Assembly (NCBI GenBank): GCA_016719785.1
Contig: JADJYJ010000030.1
Coordinates: 279,091-343,090, forward strand
Source of the DNA: Candidatus Amarolinea dominans
GTDB lineage: Bacteria; Chloroflexota; Anaerolineae; SSC4; Amarolineaceae
Length of the DNA stretch: 64,000 nt
Direction of reading: 5' to 3'
Under the pieces are notes generated by a model that did no database searches, had not been told where the DNA came from, and saw only the letters and a list, made by a program, of their open reading frames with translations. Shown in pieces: positions 8,807 through 18,162 of this stretch. Each line of letters begins with the position of its first letter. The stretch's first letter is position 1. The position numbers and the translations under genes were made by a program.

Positions 8807-11521
8807 ATGACGCCCGGTGAAATGCAAGATGCAGAACAAGTTGACCGCGGAGATGTTGCGACCAAACTCAACAGTTTCGCCGCGCTCAAGGTCATGAGCC
8901 CAACCGACTTGAACCTGTTGGCGGACAAGATCATCGTGCGTCCATTCAAGGAGGGAGATCGGCTCCAGGAGGCGCAAAGCTCCGGCGATTTCCTGTATTT
9001 GGTGGAGAGCGGGACCTTGCGCGAGACCGGCAAGGACTCGGCCGGCACGGTCTGGTGGGAGCGCACGCACAACGTTGGCGCCGCCTTCAGTCGTCAAGCG
9101 ACCTACGACGGCTTGTTCGAAGAAACCGAGGTCATCGCGCTGCAAGAAGGGCGCCTCTTTGTCATTGCGCCCAGCGACCTGAGCTGGGCCATGGGCCGGC
9201 AGCCTGCCCTGCGCCAGGCGCTCATCCGTGAACCGATCGCCGTGCGTCTGCGCGCCATGCCCATGTTAGCGCCTCTCAACGACTCGCAGGTTCGGCGCCT
9301 GGCCACCATTGCTCATGTCGTAGAGGCCAACGGTGGCTCGCCCCTGTGTGAGCCGCAGCTCACCGGCGCCGAAACCTGGTTCTGGTTCATTGATTGGGGA
9401 CAGGTCAGCGTGACCTACCCGTCTGGCGTACCACCAAAGACGCCGCGAGTCATCACCGCGGGCAACGCTTTTCACAACGCGCCCGAGGCCCTGGGGCAGA
9501 TTCCGCCCGCGGTGGCGCAGGCGCTCTACCGCTGCAAGCTCATTCGCGTGCCGTTCTCTGAAATGCTGGCCCTGGCACGCATCCCCGCCATTTACGCACG
9601 GCTGCAACTGCCGCCCATCATCGGCTTTCTGGAAACGGTTGCACCCTTCCAGGGTTTGAACGAAGAGCAATTGCAAACGCTGGCCAGCATCACGGCCTGG
9701 GAACACTATCCGGCCGCGCAGACCGTTTCACAGCAGGGCGTGCGCGACAACGCGCTGCGCATCCTGCAGCGCGGCGCGGCCATCATTCGCACGACCGACG
9801 CCGATGGCAAGGAACGCCCTCGCGATTACATGGCGCCTGGCCGTTTCTATGGCCAAAGCTCGCTATTCCGCCGGGAGCGCCATGAAACAACGGTGCGCGC
9901 GGTGCGACCGGACAGCGTGGGCAGCGCTACTGGCATTCTGACCAGCCCGCAGGGGGAAAGTGACCGTGCGCACGCCAGCGAGCCGGGCGCCACCTGGTTC
10001 CGCATCCGTTCCGAGGACTTGATCTATCTTCTCCACAGTGACCCGGGGTTCTGGAAAGATACCCACCTGGAGCAGAAGGTCAAGGCGGAAAAGAAGAAAC
10101 ACCGCAAGTACAAATGGCAGGACGAGGACGAGGTGCTTTGGTATGACGGCCACCGGCACGTGATCGTCCTGCTGCGCTCCTTCCTGATCCCCGCGCTGCC
10201 GGTCGTGGGCATGATCCTCCTCAAACTCATCCTGCAAAACTGGGACATCAATCTGACTATCTTGACGGTGGCCCTGGTGAGCGGTATGGTGGCGGCGCCC
10301 CTGACGGTCTGGTACGTGGTGGATTACCTCAATGATTACTTTGTGGTGACATCCTTGCGCGTGACCGCGCGCGAGCAGGTGGTGCTGGTTTACGAGCGTC
10401 GCACCGAAGCGCCCCTGGACCAGGTGCAGGATACCACCCTGCGCACCGACTTTTGGGGCAGCCTGATTGGCTATGGCAATCTGAAGATCAAGACGGCCAG
10501 TGCTGCCTCACAGATCGTGTTCGACCATGTGCCGAATCCCGAAAGCGTCCAGGCTCTCATTTCCGAGCAGCGACGGCGCCTGCTTGCCGAAAAATTGGCG
10601 GAACAGCGCGAAGGTCTGCGCATGCAACTGGTCAAGGACCTGCGCTTGAGTCTGTTGAGCCAGGTGCCAGACCAGACACTGCCGCCGGGCCTCAAGCCGC
10701 CGATCGTGCTGAGCTGGTGGCAAAAGTGGTTAGCGACGCTGGCGAAGGCTCTGCATTTCGTCTTCTTTCCCTTCGAGTTTCTGTTCCTGCGACCTCTCAG
10801 TTGGGTGATGCGCATCTTTGCGCAGCGGCGCCTCTCCCCGCGCAACCAGAACCGGGACTTTGGCGCCGGCGTCCTGGCCTCCTGGTGGATTACGCCAGAC
10901 AAGACGGTGTGGCGCAAGCACTGGTTGATCTTGCTGCAGCGCGTGTGGCAATCGTTTTTGGCGTGGCTGATCGTCACGGCGTTTCTCGTTGCCACCGTGG
11001 GACAGTGGCTGCCGTTGCCGTGGCTGCTGCCGGCCATCCTCTGGCTGCCTGCCACCGGGTGGTTCTGGTGGAGATATGAAGACTGGGCCAACGATCTCTA
11101 TATTGTGACCAATGACAAGGTGATTGATATCGAGGCTAAACCGTTCGGCTTCAGCACACAGCGTCGCGAGGCTGGCCTGGATCGCATTCAGAACGTGACA
11201 ACCGAACTGCCCACGTTTTGGGCCAATGCATTGAATTACGGCAATGTGGTGATCAAGACGGCCGCGGCTGACGAGGGCTTCACCTTCGACCTGGTGGCCA
11301 ATCCGCACGCGGTGCAGCGCGAAATCATGAAGCGCCTGTCAGCCTTCCGCGCCTCACGCCAGCAACGTGAAGCCACCGCACAGCGCACCCAGCAAGCCTA
11401 CGTCTTGGGCGTCTATCATGAGTTGATGGAAGAGGGAGACAAGTACGTCAAGAGCGGCCCGACGGGACAGGCGTCGCCGCAACCGCAGGAAGGTCGCTCC
11501 ATCCCCCGCGCAGGGCTGTGA
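8807..11521 (+). CDS. Large membrane protein with cNMP-binding-fold repeats and two bacterial PH domains
   Basis: ATG 8807 follows GGAGGAGGA. The 904-residue protein starts with about three cyclic-nucleotide-binding-like beta-roll segments (around residues 20-130, 145-255, 270-405). These retain the GD/L...SG topology, but I cannot confirm a complete phosphate-binding cassette. Two similar halves follow, each with a pair of membrane helices and a bPH2/YdbT-like domain: DYLNDYFVVTSLRVTAREQV with ALDQV-type continuation near 515, and WANDLYIVTNDKVIDIEAKP near 760. This suggests a ligand-sensing membrane scaffold. The combination is unusual; function is inferred only. Confidence 0.75.
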   Translation: MTPGEMQDAEQVDRGDVATKLNSFAALKVMSPTDLNLLADKIIVRPFKEGDRLQEAQSSGDFLYLVESGTLRETGKDSAGTVWWERTHNVGAAFSRQATYDGLFEETEVIALQEGRLFVIAPSDLSWAMGRQPALRQALIREPIAVRLRAMPMLAPLNDSQVRRLATIAHVVEANGGSPLCEPQLTGAETWFWFIDWGQVSVTYPSGVPPKTPRVITAGNAFHNAPEALGQIPPAVAQALYRCKLIRVPFSEMLALARIPAIYARLQLPPIIGFLETVAPFQGLNEEQLQTLASITAWEHYPAAQTVSQQGVRDNALRILQRGAAIIRTTDADGKERPRDYMAPGRFYGQSSLFRRERHETTVRAVRPDSVGSATGILTSPQGESDRAHASEPGATWFRIRSEDLIYLLHSDPGFWKDTHLEQKVKAEKKKHRKYKWQDEDEVLWYDGHRHVIVLLRSFLIPALPVVGMILLKLILQNWDINLTILTVALVSGMVAAPLTVWYVVDYLNDYFVVTSLRVTAREQVVLVYERRTEAPLDQVQDTTLRTDFWGSLIGYGNLKIKTASAASQIVFDHVPNPESVQALISEQRRRLLAEKLAEQREGLRMQLVKDLRLSLLSQVPDQTLPPGLKPPIVLSWWQKWLATLAKALHFVFFPFEFLFLRPLSWVMRIFAQRRLSPRNQNRDFGAGVLASWWITPDKTVWRKHWLILLQRVWQSFLAWLIVTAFLVATVGQWLPLPWLLPAILWLPATGWFWWRYEDWANDLYIVTNDKVIDIEAKPFGFSTQRREAGLDRIQNVTTELPTFWANALNYGNVVIKTAAADEGFTFDLVANPHAVQREIMKRLSAFRASRQQREATAQRTQQAYVLGVYHELMEEGDKYVKSGPTGQASPQPQEGRSIPRAGL

Positions 11522-11940
11522 CGAGATGACATTCTCAGAGGAACACAACACCCTCACCGGTCAACGCTGCGATGTCCATTGGCCCCTGCGAGGGTTGGTG
11601 AGTCAAGGAATTTTCACACGAAGCCACAAAGGTGGCCATCTGCGTCTTCGTGTCTTTGTATCTTGGTGTGAGGTCTCTGTCTTGCTCACACAGGGACGCC
11701 AAGACACAAAGGAGTAATCCCTGGCGCCTTTGTGACTTGTGACTTTTTCCTCTTGACAGAGCGCCGCGCGCGTGCTATGCTGTGACCAGCTACAAGCCTG
11801 TCCCCCGCCTTCCGAGTCGTCTTCCGCCTTCGGAAGTCCCTGGCGAGAGTGCTCTCTCCCGCCTGCGACCTCCTTCAGCAGTCAGGAAAATGTCCCTGAC
11901 CCCATCCGTTTCGATTGCTGCACGAAAGGAGTTCGTTGTT
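11522..11940. repeat. Gene-free stretch with hairpin-forming interspersed repeats
   Basis: Bases 11611-11741 hold two palindromic blocks of the type CACACGAAGCCACAAAGG / CTTCGTGTCTTTG. The same family appears at 21768-21899. The rest, up to the RHS start, has no convincing gene. AAAGGAG at about 11924 is the ribosome site for the RHS gene. Confidence 0.6.
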
Positions 11941-12760
11941 ATGTTACGCCTGCTCTTCTACTTTCTCTTTTCTATCTCTCTTTCTCTCTTCTTCCTTTCT
12001 CTCTCTCCTCCCGACATTCTGCTCTCGGCCGGCTCGCGCCGCGCCTGTCGTCGTTGGTTCATCTGTTGGTGGTGTGCAGTCTGCTCTTTTCCACGGCGGC
12101 TGCTACCCCCCCCAGATAAATGCCGCTACTAAACCCATGTCCCCTGATCCCAACCTGGATCTGATCTCCGACCCCGGTGCGACGCCGGCGCCTTCGGTCG
12201 TGCAGTTGACGCTGGCCGCGGCGCCGCAGGAGGTGGAGCCGGCGGGCGTCATCACCTACACCGTGGTCATCACCAACACCCTGGCCGACCGCGCCCTGAG
12301 CGGGCTGGTGGTGAGCGATACGTTGCCGCTGGAACTGACCTACTGGCCGGCCGGGGAGGGGGAATTCAGCTACCTGGAGGCCGAACGCCGGCTGGAATGG
12401 GTCATCGGTCAACTGGCTGCGGGCGCGACGCTGACCGGCACGTTCCAGGCGCAGGCGCTGGCGGAGGTCAGCGGGCAGGTCATCACCAACACCGCGGCCA
12501 TCGTGAGCGAAGAGATGGGCGCGGCGGTGCAGGCCAGCGCGGCGATCACGATCACCGAGGCGCCCTGCCTGGGTGAGGACTGTGCGCCGACGCCCACGGC
12601 CGAACCGCCGACCGCCACGCCGACGGCGACACCGACGAATGAGCCGCCCTGCCTGGGGTTCGAGTGTACGCCGACGCCGACGGCCACACCGCGCCCGCCG
12701 AGACGCGCCGCCCCGCCGCACACCGACGCCGACGGCCACACCGTCGCTCTGCCAGGATGA
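11941..12760 (+). CDS. RHS protein A, N-terminal segment with DUF11 domain
   Basis: This open segment carries the hydrophobic leader and then a DUF11-type domain (VEPAGVITYTVVITNT ... VVSDTLP), a surface-protein fold found in repeat-rich secreted bacterial proteins. A proline/threonine linker with CLGEDC and CLGFEC turns follows. The leader and the domain are in different frames, with the shift near 12000. The segment ends at TGA 12758-12760 after another shift near 12700. Confidence 0.55.
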
Positions 12761-13445
12761 TGAGGGGTGTACGCCAACGCCGACGGCCACCTGGACGCCG
12801 ACGGCGACGCCTGGGCCGGATGAGGTGTGGTTGACGCCCGGCGAGGGTGGGGTGCTGCTCAGTGCGGATGGACGGGTGCAGGTGGAGGCGCGGCCGGGCG
12901 CGGTGAGCGCACCGACCTTGCTGCGCTACACGCCGCAGCCGTTGGTGGGCGAGACGCCGGCCTGGCTGACGATGCACTTTGGCCTGGAGGCGCAGGACGA
13001 GCAGGGCGCGGCCGTGACTGCGTTCGAGAGCCTGGTCAGCCTGACCTATCGCTTCCCACCGAGCGTGGCGCTGACAGAGACGATCCGCCTGTACCGGTGG
13101 GAGGATGCGGCCGAGACGTGGCAGGCGCTCGACAGCCAGATGGATGTGGCCGGCCGGCAGTTGACGGCGTGGCTGGACGGGCCTGGGCTGTTTGGCCTGG
13201 GCGCACCGGCGTCGTTGAGCTACGGTGCGCAGCATCTGCCGACGGTGCATGGGTTCGTGACCGACGAGTGGAGCGGCAACAGCAGCCTGGGCTATCCGCT
13301 GGCTCTGCCGCCGGGGCCGGGCGGGCTGGGCTTGAACCTGAGCCTGGGCTATTCGAGCGAGGGGGTGAACAGCATTCGCCAGGGGCGTCGGCACAACCTC
13401 CAAGTCCCAGCGACGCCGGGACCACGCCGACGCCAACGCACGTGA
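12573..13445 (+). CDS. RHS protein A, ZU5-like segment
   Basis: The genuine protein in this frame begins near 12700 (TPTPTATPSLCQDDEGC). It continues through a domain with the pattern VWLTPGEGGVLLSADGRVQV and ALTETIRLYRWEDAAETW, which resembles a ZU5-like module. It then enters the RHS part at SYGAQHLPTVHGFVTDEWSG and loses frame near 13387. Bases before 12700 in this frame are a shadow of the linker. Confidence 0.5.
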   Translation: MRTVRRRPRPNRRPPRRRRHRRMSRPAWGSSVRRRRRPHRARRDAPPRRTPTPTATPSLCQDDEGCTPTPTATWTPTATPGPDEVWLTPGEGGVLLSADGRVQVEARPGAVSAPTLLRYTPQPLVGETPAWLTMHFGLEAQDEQGAAVTAFESLVSLTYRFPPSVALTETIRLYRWEDAAETWQALDSQMDVAGRQLTAWLDGPGLFGLGAPASLSYGAQHLPTVHGFVTDEWSGNSSLGYPLALPPGPGGLGLNLSLGYSSEGVNSIRQGRRHNLQVPATPGPRRRQRT

Positions 13446-14719
13446 ACAAGATGCCACAGAATGCGAACACCTTCAATCGCCAGGCGAGTTTCGTGGGCTG
13501 GGGCTGGTCGTTGAACGGCCTGGGGCAGGTAACGATGTCCCTGGCGCAGGACGGGACACCGGCCAAGGCATTCTTGGGTTATGCCGGCGGCGGCTTCGAG
13601 CTGAAGCAAACGACGGATGGCTGGCAAACGGAGCCGCAGAGCTTCGTGCGCATCGCCCATACCGGCAACCTGGATAGCGGGAACAAGTGGGAGGTGTGGT
13701 CGCCAGACGGCGTCAAGTACACGTTTGGCGGCGTCACGGGCAGCAATGCCACCTGGGCCAACGGTTCAGCCTGGATCATCAAGAGCAGTTGCGGAAAATC
13801 GGCGCGGGAGATGCATCTGACAGAGGTGTTGGATACACACGGTAATCATATCGAGATTACCTATGAGACAGAGCCTGGTAGTGTCACCGGCTGCACCGAT
13901 GAGTATGTGCCCGCGATTCGCCCAACGGTCATTCGATACTTTGCCATCAATGAACCCCTGGCTACGGTGCGCATCGAATTGGGTTACAGCGGGCGTGGTG
14001 ACACAGGTGTGCCGGGCAACGTAGGGCATCGCGACGAATACACCGAGGCATTCTGGAGTAATTATCGGTTGACCGGGATCACGGTGCAGGTGCGCAACGG
14101 CAGTGGAGCGGATGCGTTCACCACGGTGGGCAGTTATGTATTGGCGCAGGACTACGATTGGTTCGACTCGAATAATGGAGAGGGGATCCTGCGGCTGACG
14201 AGTATCACGGAGAAGGGCAGAGACGGGGGTGCGCTGCCGGCGTGGACGTTTGGCTATCGGATTGGCGCGGTGGGGACGCAGAACGGCTGGAAGAACCATA
14301 CGCTGCTGGAGACGGCCAACAACGGGCAGGGCGGGAGCGTCACCTACAGCTACGCGAATGTGCCCCAATATCTGGATGGAAGGATGTGGCGGCAATACCA
14401 GCCGCTACCGGGTGAGCCAGATGGATGTGAGCGACGGGATGGGCGGTGTGCAGCGCACGGTGTACGACCATCAGAACCCGTGGGCATGGACGTCGGCTGG
14501 ATTCCCGGCGTGCAACAATTTCGAGTTCGGCGGCTACAGTTTCGTGCGCAGCCAGGTGCAGGACGGGACGGGGACGCTGTACCGGGTGATGGAGAACAGC
14601 TATCATCAGCGCAACGGCAACGCGCCCGATCCGCGCAAGGGCAAGCGAGTCTGACATCAGCAAGAGCACAAGTCGAGCGCCGGGGCGACCCTGGCGCAGG
14701 TGGGGACGTTGTGGAATAG
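12827..14719 (+). CDS. RHS protein A, first half of the RHS core
   Basis: The genuine reading begins about 13390 (PTPTHVNKMPQ) and runs to about 14408. It contains SFVGWGWSLNGLGQVTM, the entry motif of SpvB/RHS-type cages (G-W-S-L), then YTFGGV and beta-rich repeats. After the frameshift near 14408 the continuation (QMDVSDGMGGVQRTVYDHQ) lies in another frame up to TGA 14652. The upstream part of this open frame is not coding. Confidence 0.5.
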   Translation: MVDARRGWGAAQCGWTGAGGGAAGRGERTDLAALHAAAVGGRDAGLADDALWPGGAGRAGRGRDCVREPGQPDLSLPTERGADRDDPPVPVGGCGRDVAGARQPDGCGRPAVDGVAGRAWAVWPGRTGVVELRCAASADGAWVRDRRVERQQQPGLSAGSAAGAGRAGLEPEPGLFERGGEQHSPGASAQPPSPSDAGTTPTPTHVNKMPQNANTFNRQASFVGWGWSLNGLGQVTMSLAQDGTPAKAFLGYAGGGFELKQTTDGWQTEPQSFVRIAHTGNLDSGNKWEVWSPDGVKYTFGGVTGSNATWANGSAWIIKSSCGKSAREMHLTEVLDTHGNHIEITYETEPGSVTGCTDEYVPAIRPTVIRYFAINEPLATVRIELGYSGRGDTGVPGNVGHRDEYTEAFWSNYRLTGITVQVRNGSGADAFTTVGSYVLAQDYDWFDSNNGEGILRLTSITEKGRDGGALPAWTFGYRIGAVGTQNGWKNHTLLETANNGQGGSVTYSYANVPQYLDGRMWRQYQPLPGEPDGCERRDGRCAAHGVRPSEPVGMDVGWIPGVQQFRVRRLQFRAQPGAGRDGDAVPGDGEQLSSAQRQRARSAQGQASLTSARAQVERRGDPGAGGDVVE

Positions 14720-15707
14720 TGTGACGACGAAGGGTACCAACTGGGTGCGCAGCGAAATCGTGACCAACACGCTGGGGACCAGCAGCCAGGCGACGACGTA
14801 CGAGTACCTGACGACCAGCCAAAACAATGCGCAGTACGGCAATGTGACGGCGATGCGCACCTACAGCGACACGGTGGGAACGCTGTACCGTTCGCAGGAA
14901 ACCTTCTACTTCCCGGCCAACACGAGTGGCGGCGTGTACATCGTGAATCGGCCGGCGCAGCAGTTCCTGAAAGACGCAACGGGCGCGTGCAACGGGGAGA
15001 CGCGCTATTTCTATGACAACAAGACATCCTACGCACAGACGCCGAGCAAGGGGGATGTGACGAAGGTGCGGGTGGGGCAGACGAGCTGCGGGGGCAGTTG
15101 GGCCGACACGCGATACCTCTACGACGACTGGGGTAATTCGAAGATCGTGACCGACACACTGGGTCACATGATCACGACCACCTACGATACGACGGCCGGC
15201 GCCTGGCCGATGCTGTACGCCTTGCCGACGAGTATGATTGCGCCGCTCGTAGGGACAACCACCTACGCCTGGGACAAGGTGTTGGGACAGGTGACGAGCG
15301 TGACGGACCCGAACCTGGCGACCACCAGCTACAGCTACGATCAGTGGGGGCGGCAGACGCAGGTCATCGAACCCGGCGACGATGCGACCAACCCGACGCT
15401 GCGCTTGACTTACACCCATTACGCGGGGTCGGGGTCGCCGTACTGGGTGAAGCAGGAGCAGAAGGAGAGCGGATCGAACTACCTGGAGAGTCGCACGTTC
15501 TACGACGGCATGGGACGGGTGGTGCAGACGCAGGCCGAGGCGGCAAGCAGCAGTCAGAGCATCCTCGTCAACACGCAATACCAGCCGTTGGGGGTGTTGC
15601 GAGCGAGCGTACCCTACACCTACACCGCGGCGTCTGGGCGGGTACCGGGCGCCGGACTGGGCGCAACCACAGGCGGCCAATCACCTACGACAGCCTGGGC
15701 CGGGTGA
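14700..15707 (+). CDS. RHS protein A, middle YD-repeat segment
   Basis: The segment is in the same frame as the sequence before TGA 14652, so only the stop separates them. It reads through YD-type repeats such as TRYLYDDWGNSKIVTDTLG and TSYSYDQWGRQTQVIEPGD, the building blocks of the RHS beta-spiral. The frame is lost near 15670, where PITYDSLGRVTQVTQ continues in the next frame. Confidence 0.6.
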   Translation: MGTLWNSVTTKGTNWVRSEIVTNTLGTSSQATTYEYLTTSQNNAQYGNVTAMRTYSDTVGTLYRSQETFYFPANTSGGVYIVNRPAQQFLKDATGACNGETRYFYDNKTSYAQTPSKGDVTKVRVGQTSCGGSWADTRYLYDDWGNSKIVTDTLGHMITTTYDTTAGAWPMLYALPTSMIAPLVGTTTYAWDKVLGQVTSVTDPNLATTSYSYDQWGRQTQVIEPGDDATNPTLRLTYTHYAGSGSPYWVKQEQKESGSNYLESRTFYDGMGRVVQTQAEAASSSQSILVNTQYQPLGVLRASVPYTYTAASGRVPGAGLGATTGGQSPTTAWAG

Positions 15708-16771
15708 CGCAGGTGACGCAGGCGGACGGCACGACGGTCAAGAGTTTCTACCAGAATCGGCAGACCGCGGTGCTGGATGCGCTGAACCGGCAGACGATCT
15801 CGGAGACCGATGCGGTGGGGCGGCTGTACCGGGTGCAGCAGTACCTGGTCACGGTCAATGGGCAGCCCGACTGGGGTGCGACGGTGTATGCGCACTCCAT
15901 CTACACCTACACGGTGAGCGACCAGCTCGAGCAGATGACCGGGCCGGATGAGGCATTGACCACGATGACTTACGATCTGTTGGGGCGCAAGACGCGCATG
16001 ACAGACCCGGACATGGGCATTTGGAGTTACACCTACGATGCGGCCGGGAATCTCACACGACAGACCGACGCGAGAGGTTGCGTCATCACCTTCAGCTACG
16101 ATGGCCTCAACCGGGTGAAGGGCAAGACCTACAGCGGGTCGAGTGGATGCAGTGCGACGGCGGTGGGTTACACGTATGACAGCGGCACAACCGGCAAGGG
16201 GAGACGCACCGGGATGAGCGACAGCTCCGGCAGCGCGAGTTGGACCTACGACGGCCGCGGACGGGTAACGCAGGAGAGCAAGGCCATCAACGGAACGGGC
16301 GGCGGTACGTTCGTGACGCAGTGGAGTTACGATTCCGCCGATCGGCCGCTGTGGATGAAATACCCCGGCGGTGCGAGTCAGATTGGCGAGCAGGTACACT
16401 ATGCGTACACGACGCAGGGGTTGCTCGACACAGTGCGCAGCAACGGCAGCACCTACTATGTCGGCAAGACGCAGTACAACGAGCGCGGGCAGGTGATGGA
16501 ACGCTGGCTGGGCAGCACGACCGGGGTGGTGAAGCAGTTGTACGCCTACAGTGTGGCCGAGAACTTCCGCCTGGTGAGCCTGAAGGCAGGCACAGGTGCG
16601 ACCAACGACAACCGGCAGAAGATCAGCTACACGTACGATGATGCGGGCAACGTGCTGACGATCACGGATGCGGCGGCGTATGGCTGCCGCCAGACGCAGA
16701 AGTTCACATATGACACGCTGGACCGGCTGAGCACAGCCTCACGTCGAGCGGCGCCAACTGCTCACGGCTGA
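15344..16771 (+). CDS. RHS protein A, late YD-repeat segment
   Basis: From about 15680 this frame reads classical YD repeats (YDSLGRVTQVTQADG, YTYDAAGNLTRQTDARG, YTYDDAGNVLTITDAAA). It ends after TYDTLDRLSTAS near 16740. Two more shifts between 16740 and 17080 separate it from the C-terminal segment; there the repeats WYDANGNATRRING and YVYDADGNRVKETI can still be read. Confidence 0.6.
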   Translation: MGAADAGHRTRRRCDQPDAALDLHPLRGVGVAVLGEAGAEGERIELPGESHVLRRHGTGGADAGRGGKQQSEHPRQHAIPAVGGVASERTLHLHRGVWAGTGRRTGRNHRRPITYDSLGRVTQVTQADGTTVKSFYQNRQTAVLDALNRQTISETDAVGRLYRVQQYLVTVNGQPDWGATVYAHSIYTYTVSDQLEQMTGPDEALTTMTYDLLGRKTRMTDPDMGIWSYTYDAAGNLTRQTDARGCVITFSYDGLNRVKGKTYSGSSGCSATAVGYTYDSGTTGKGRRTGMSDSSGSASWTYDGRGRVTQESKAINGTGGGTFVTQWSYDSADRPLWMKYPGGASQIGEQVHYAYTTQGLLDTVRSNGSTYYVGKTQYNERGQVMERWLGSTTGVVKQLYAYSVAENFRLVSLKAGTGATNDNRQKISYTYDDAGNVLTITDAAAYGCRQTQKFTYDTLDRLSTASRRAAPTAHG

Positions 16772-17092
16772 CGGCACTGGCTACAAACAGCGCAGCTATG
16801 CCTACAGCAATGCAGGCAACATCACCAATTTCGAGGGCACAGGCACGAATCTCTACTATCAGAATGGCGCACAAGCACGCGGTGACCCACATCGGGCGGC
16901 AGGCTATCAGAAATACTGGTACGATGCGAACGGCAACGCCACACGACGCATCAACGGCAGCCAGGACATCACGCTGACCTACAACGCCGAGAACCGGCTG
17001 ACAGGCATGAGCGGCGGCGTGACTTCGAGCTACGTCTACGACGCCGACGGCAACCGGGTCAAGGAGACCATCGCGGCGTCACACGCGTCTTT

Positions 17093-18151
17093 GTGGGGAA
17101 CACTTACGAAGTAGACAACGGCACGGTCAAGAAGTATTATTACGCTGGCGCGATGCGGGTGGCCGAGAGCAGCGGCGGTGTGCTCTACTATCTGCTGACG
17201 GATCATCTTGGCTCCACCGCGCTGACGCTGGACAGCAGCGGCGCCCGCGTGACCGAGCTACGCTACTATCCCTTTGGTGCGGCGCGTTACAACGCCGGCA
17301 ACCAGGTGACGACCTACCGTTTCACCGGTCAGCGTTGGGATAGCGGCACGGCGTTGTATTTCTACCAGTCCCGCTGGTACGACCCGCTCATCGGGCGATT
17401 CCTGGCCGCGGATACGATCGTTCCTCAGCCGCAAAATCCGCAGAATCTGAACCGGTACAGCTACGTCGGGAATCAACCTCTACGCTTCGTAGATCCCAGC
17501 GGCCATGCTGGAGTAGATTTCTGGGGCGGTGGTGGCGACGCTGGCGCAGGCATCGGGTTGGTTGTGGCCCTCATCATGACCCAGGCGCAGGGGGCGGTTT
17601 ACCAATACGGCCCGGTTGCAGCCGAGATTACCTGGTTGTATGGGAATCAAACCATCGCCGCGGGGGATCAGATCAGCCAGGCTGTACAGAATGCCGGTCA
17701 GGGCGGCAATACGGCGGGACCGGGTGGGCTGGACCCGAACGATCCTCGCTTCAAACAGGGGACTGAGCAGGCGGCACAAACGCAAGGAAGCGCGGTCACA
17801 TCGCGCGGATTGAACGTCTTCTCGCGAGCGGCAGAGTTCGGCATCAAGTCCTACAACCAGTTAAGCAAGATGACAAGCGCTACCGGCTTGCGGGCGCATC
17901 ATCTGATTGAGCAAAGGTTCGCAGAACGTCTGGGACTGAACACCGGAAGGATGTCCAGCATCGCCTTGACGCCGGAGGAGCATCAAATCTTCACGAATAT
18001 GTGGCGGGCAGAGATCGGCCACATCGGTGATCGATCAGCACTCACTACGGCAACCGCCACTCTGCAGGATGTCTGGACGGCGGCTCAACGCATATATGCA
18101 CAGCACCCAGAGCTCCTTGAGGCTGTAAGGCAGGATTTGTTCGGGCAATAA
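17093..18151 (+). CDS. RHS protein A, C-terminal core and HNH-like nuclease toxin tip
   Basis: The segment joins the core by a one-base deletion near 17069. It holds the RHS hallmark DHLGSTALTLDSSGARVTEL, then YRFTGQRWDSGTALYFYQSR, GRFLAADTIVP and RYSYVGNQPLRFVDPSGH, which marks the core end (about residue 138). The variable tip of about 215 residues has GLRAHHLIEQRF followed by SIALTPEEHQIFTNMWRAEI. This fits the HNH/endonuclease-VII toxins of the AHH/LHH kind, with paired histidines at a metal site. The tip suggests nuclease activity; that is inference. The likely immunity gene starts 12 bases downstream. Confidence 0.7.
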   Translation: MGNTYEVDNGTVKKYYYAGAMRVAESSGGVLYYLLTDHLGSTALTLDSSGARVTELRYYPFGAARYNAGNQVTTYRFTGQRWDSGTALYFYQSRWYDPLIGRFLAADTIVPQPQNPQNLNRYSYVGNQPLRFVDPSGHAGVDFWGGGGDAGAGIGLVVALIMTQAQGAVYQYGPVAAEITWLYGNQTIAAGDQISQAVQNAGQGGNTAGPGGLDPNDPRFKQGTEQAAQTQGSAVTSRGLNVFSRAAEFGIKSYNQLSKMTSATGLRAHHLIEQRFAERLGLNTGRMSSIALTPEEHQIFTNMWRAEIGHIGDRSALTTATATLQDVWTAAQRIYAQHPELLEAVRQDLFGQ

Positions 18152-18162
18152 CGGAGGATCTA

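Larger units (their letters stand above)
11941..18151 (+). pseudogene. RHS-repeat polymorphic toxin gene A, one gene broken by several indels and a stop
   Basis: Reading across frames gives one very large secreted protein. A signal-like hydrophobic N-terminus (ATG 11941) is followed by a DUF11 domain (about 12190-12560), TPTATPT linkers, and a ZU5-like domain (about 12825-13200). Then come a long RHS/YD core (13390-17480) and a C-terminal toxin tip. The frame shifts near 12000, 12700, 13387, 14408, 15670, 16750 and 17069, and TGA 14652-14654 is in frame. RHS proteins form a beta-cage that encloses and releases a variable toxic tip. Some breaks sit in G/C runs and could be errors; the in-frame stop suggests true decay or strain mixture. 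Confidence 0.75.
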
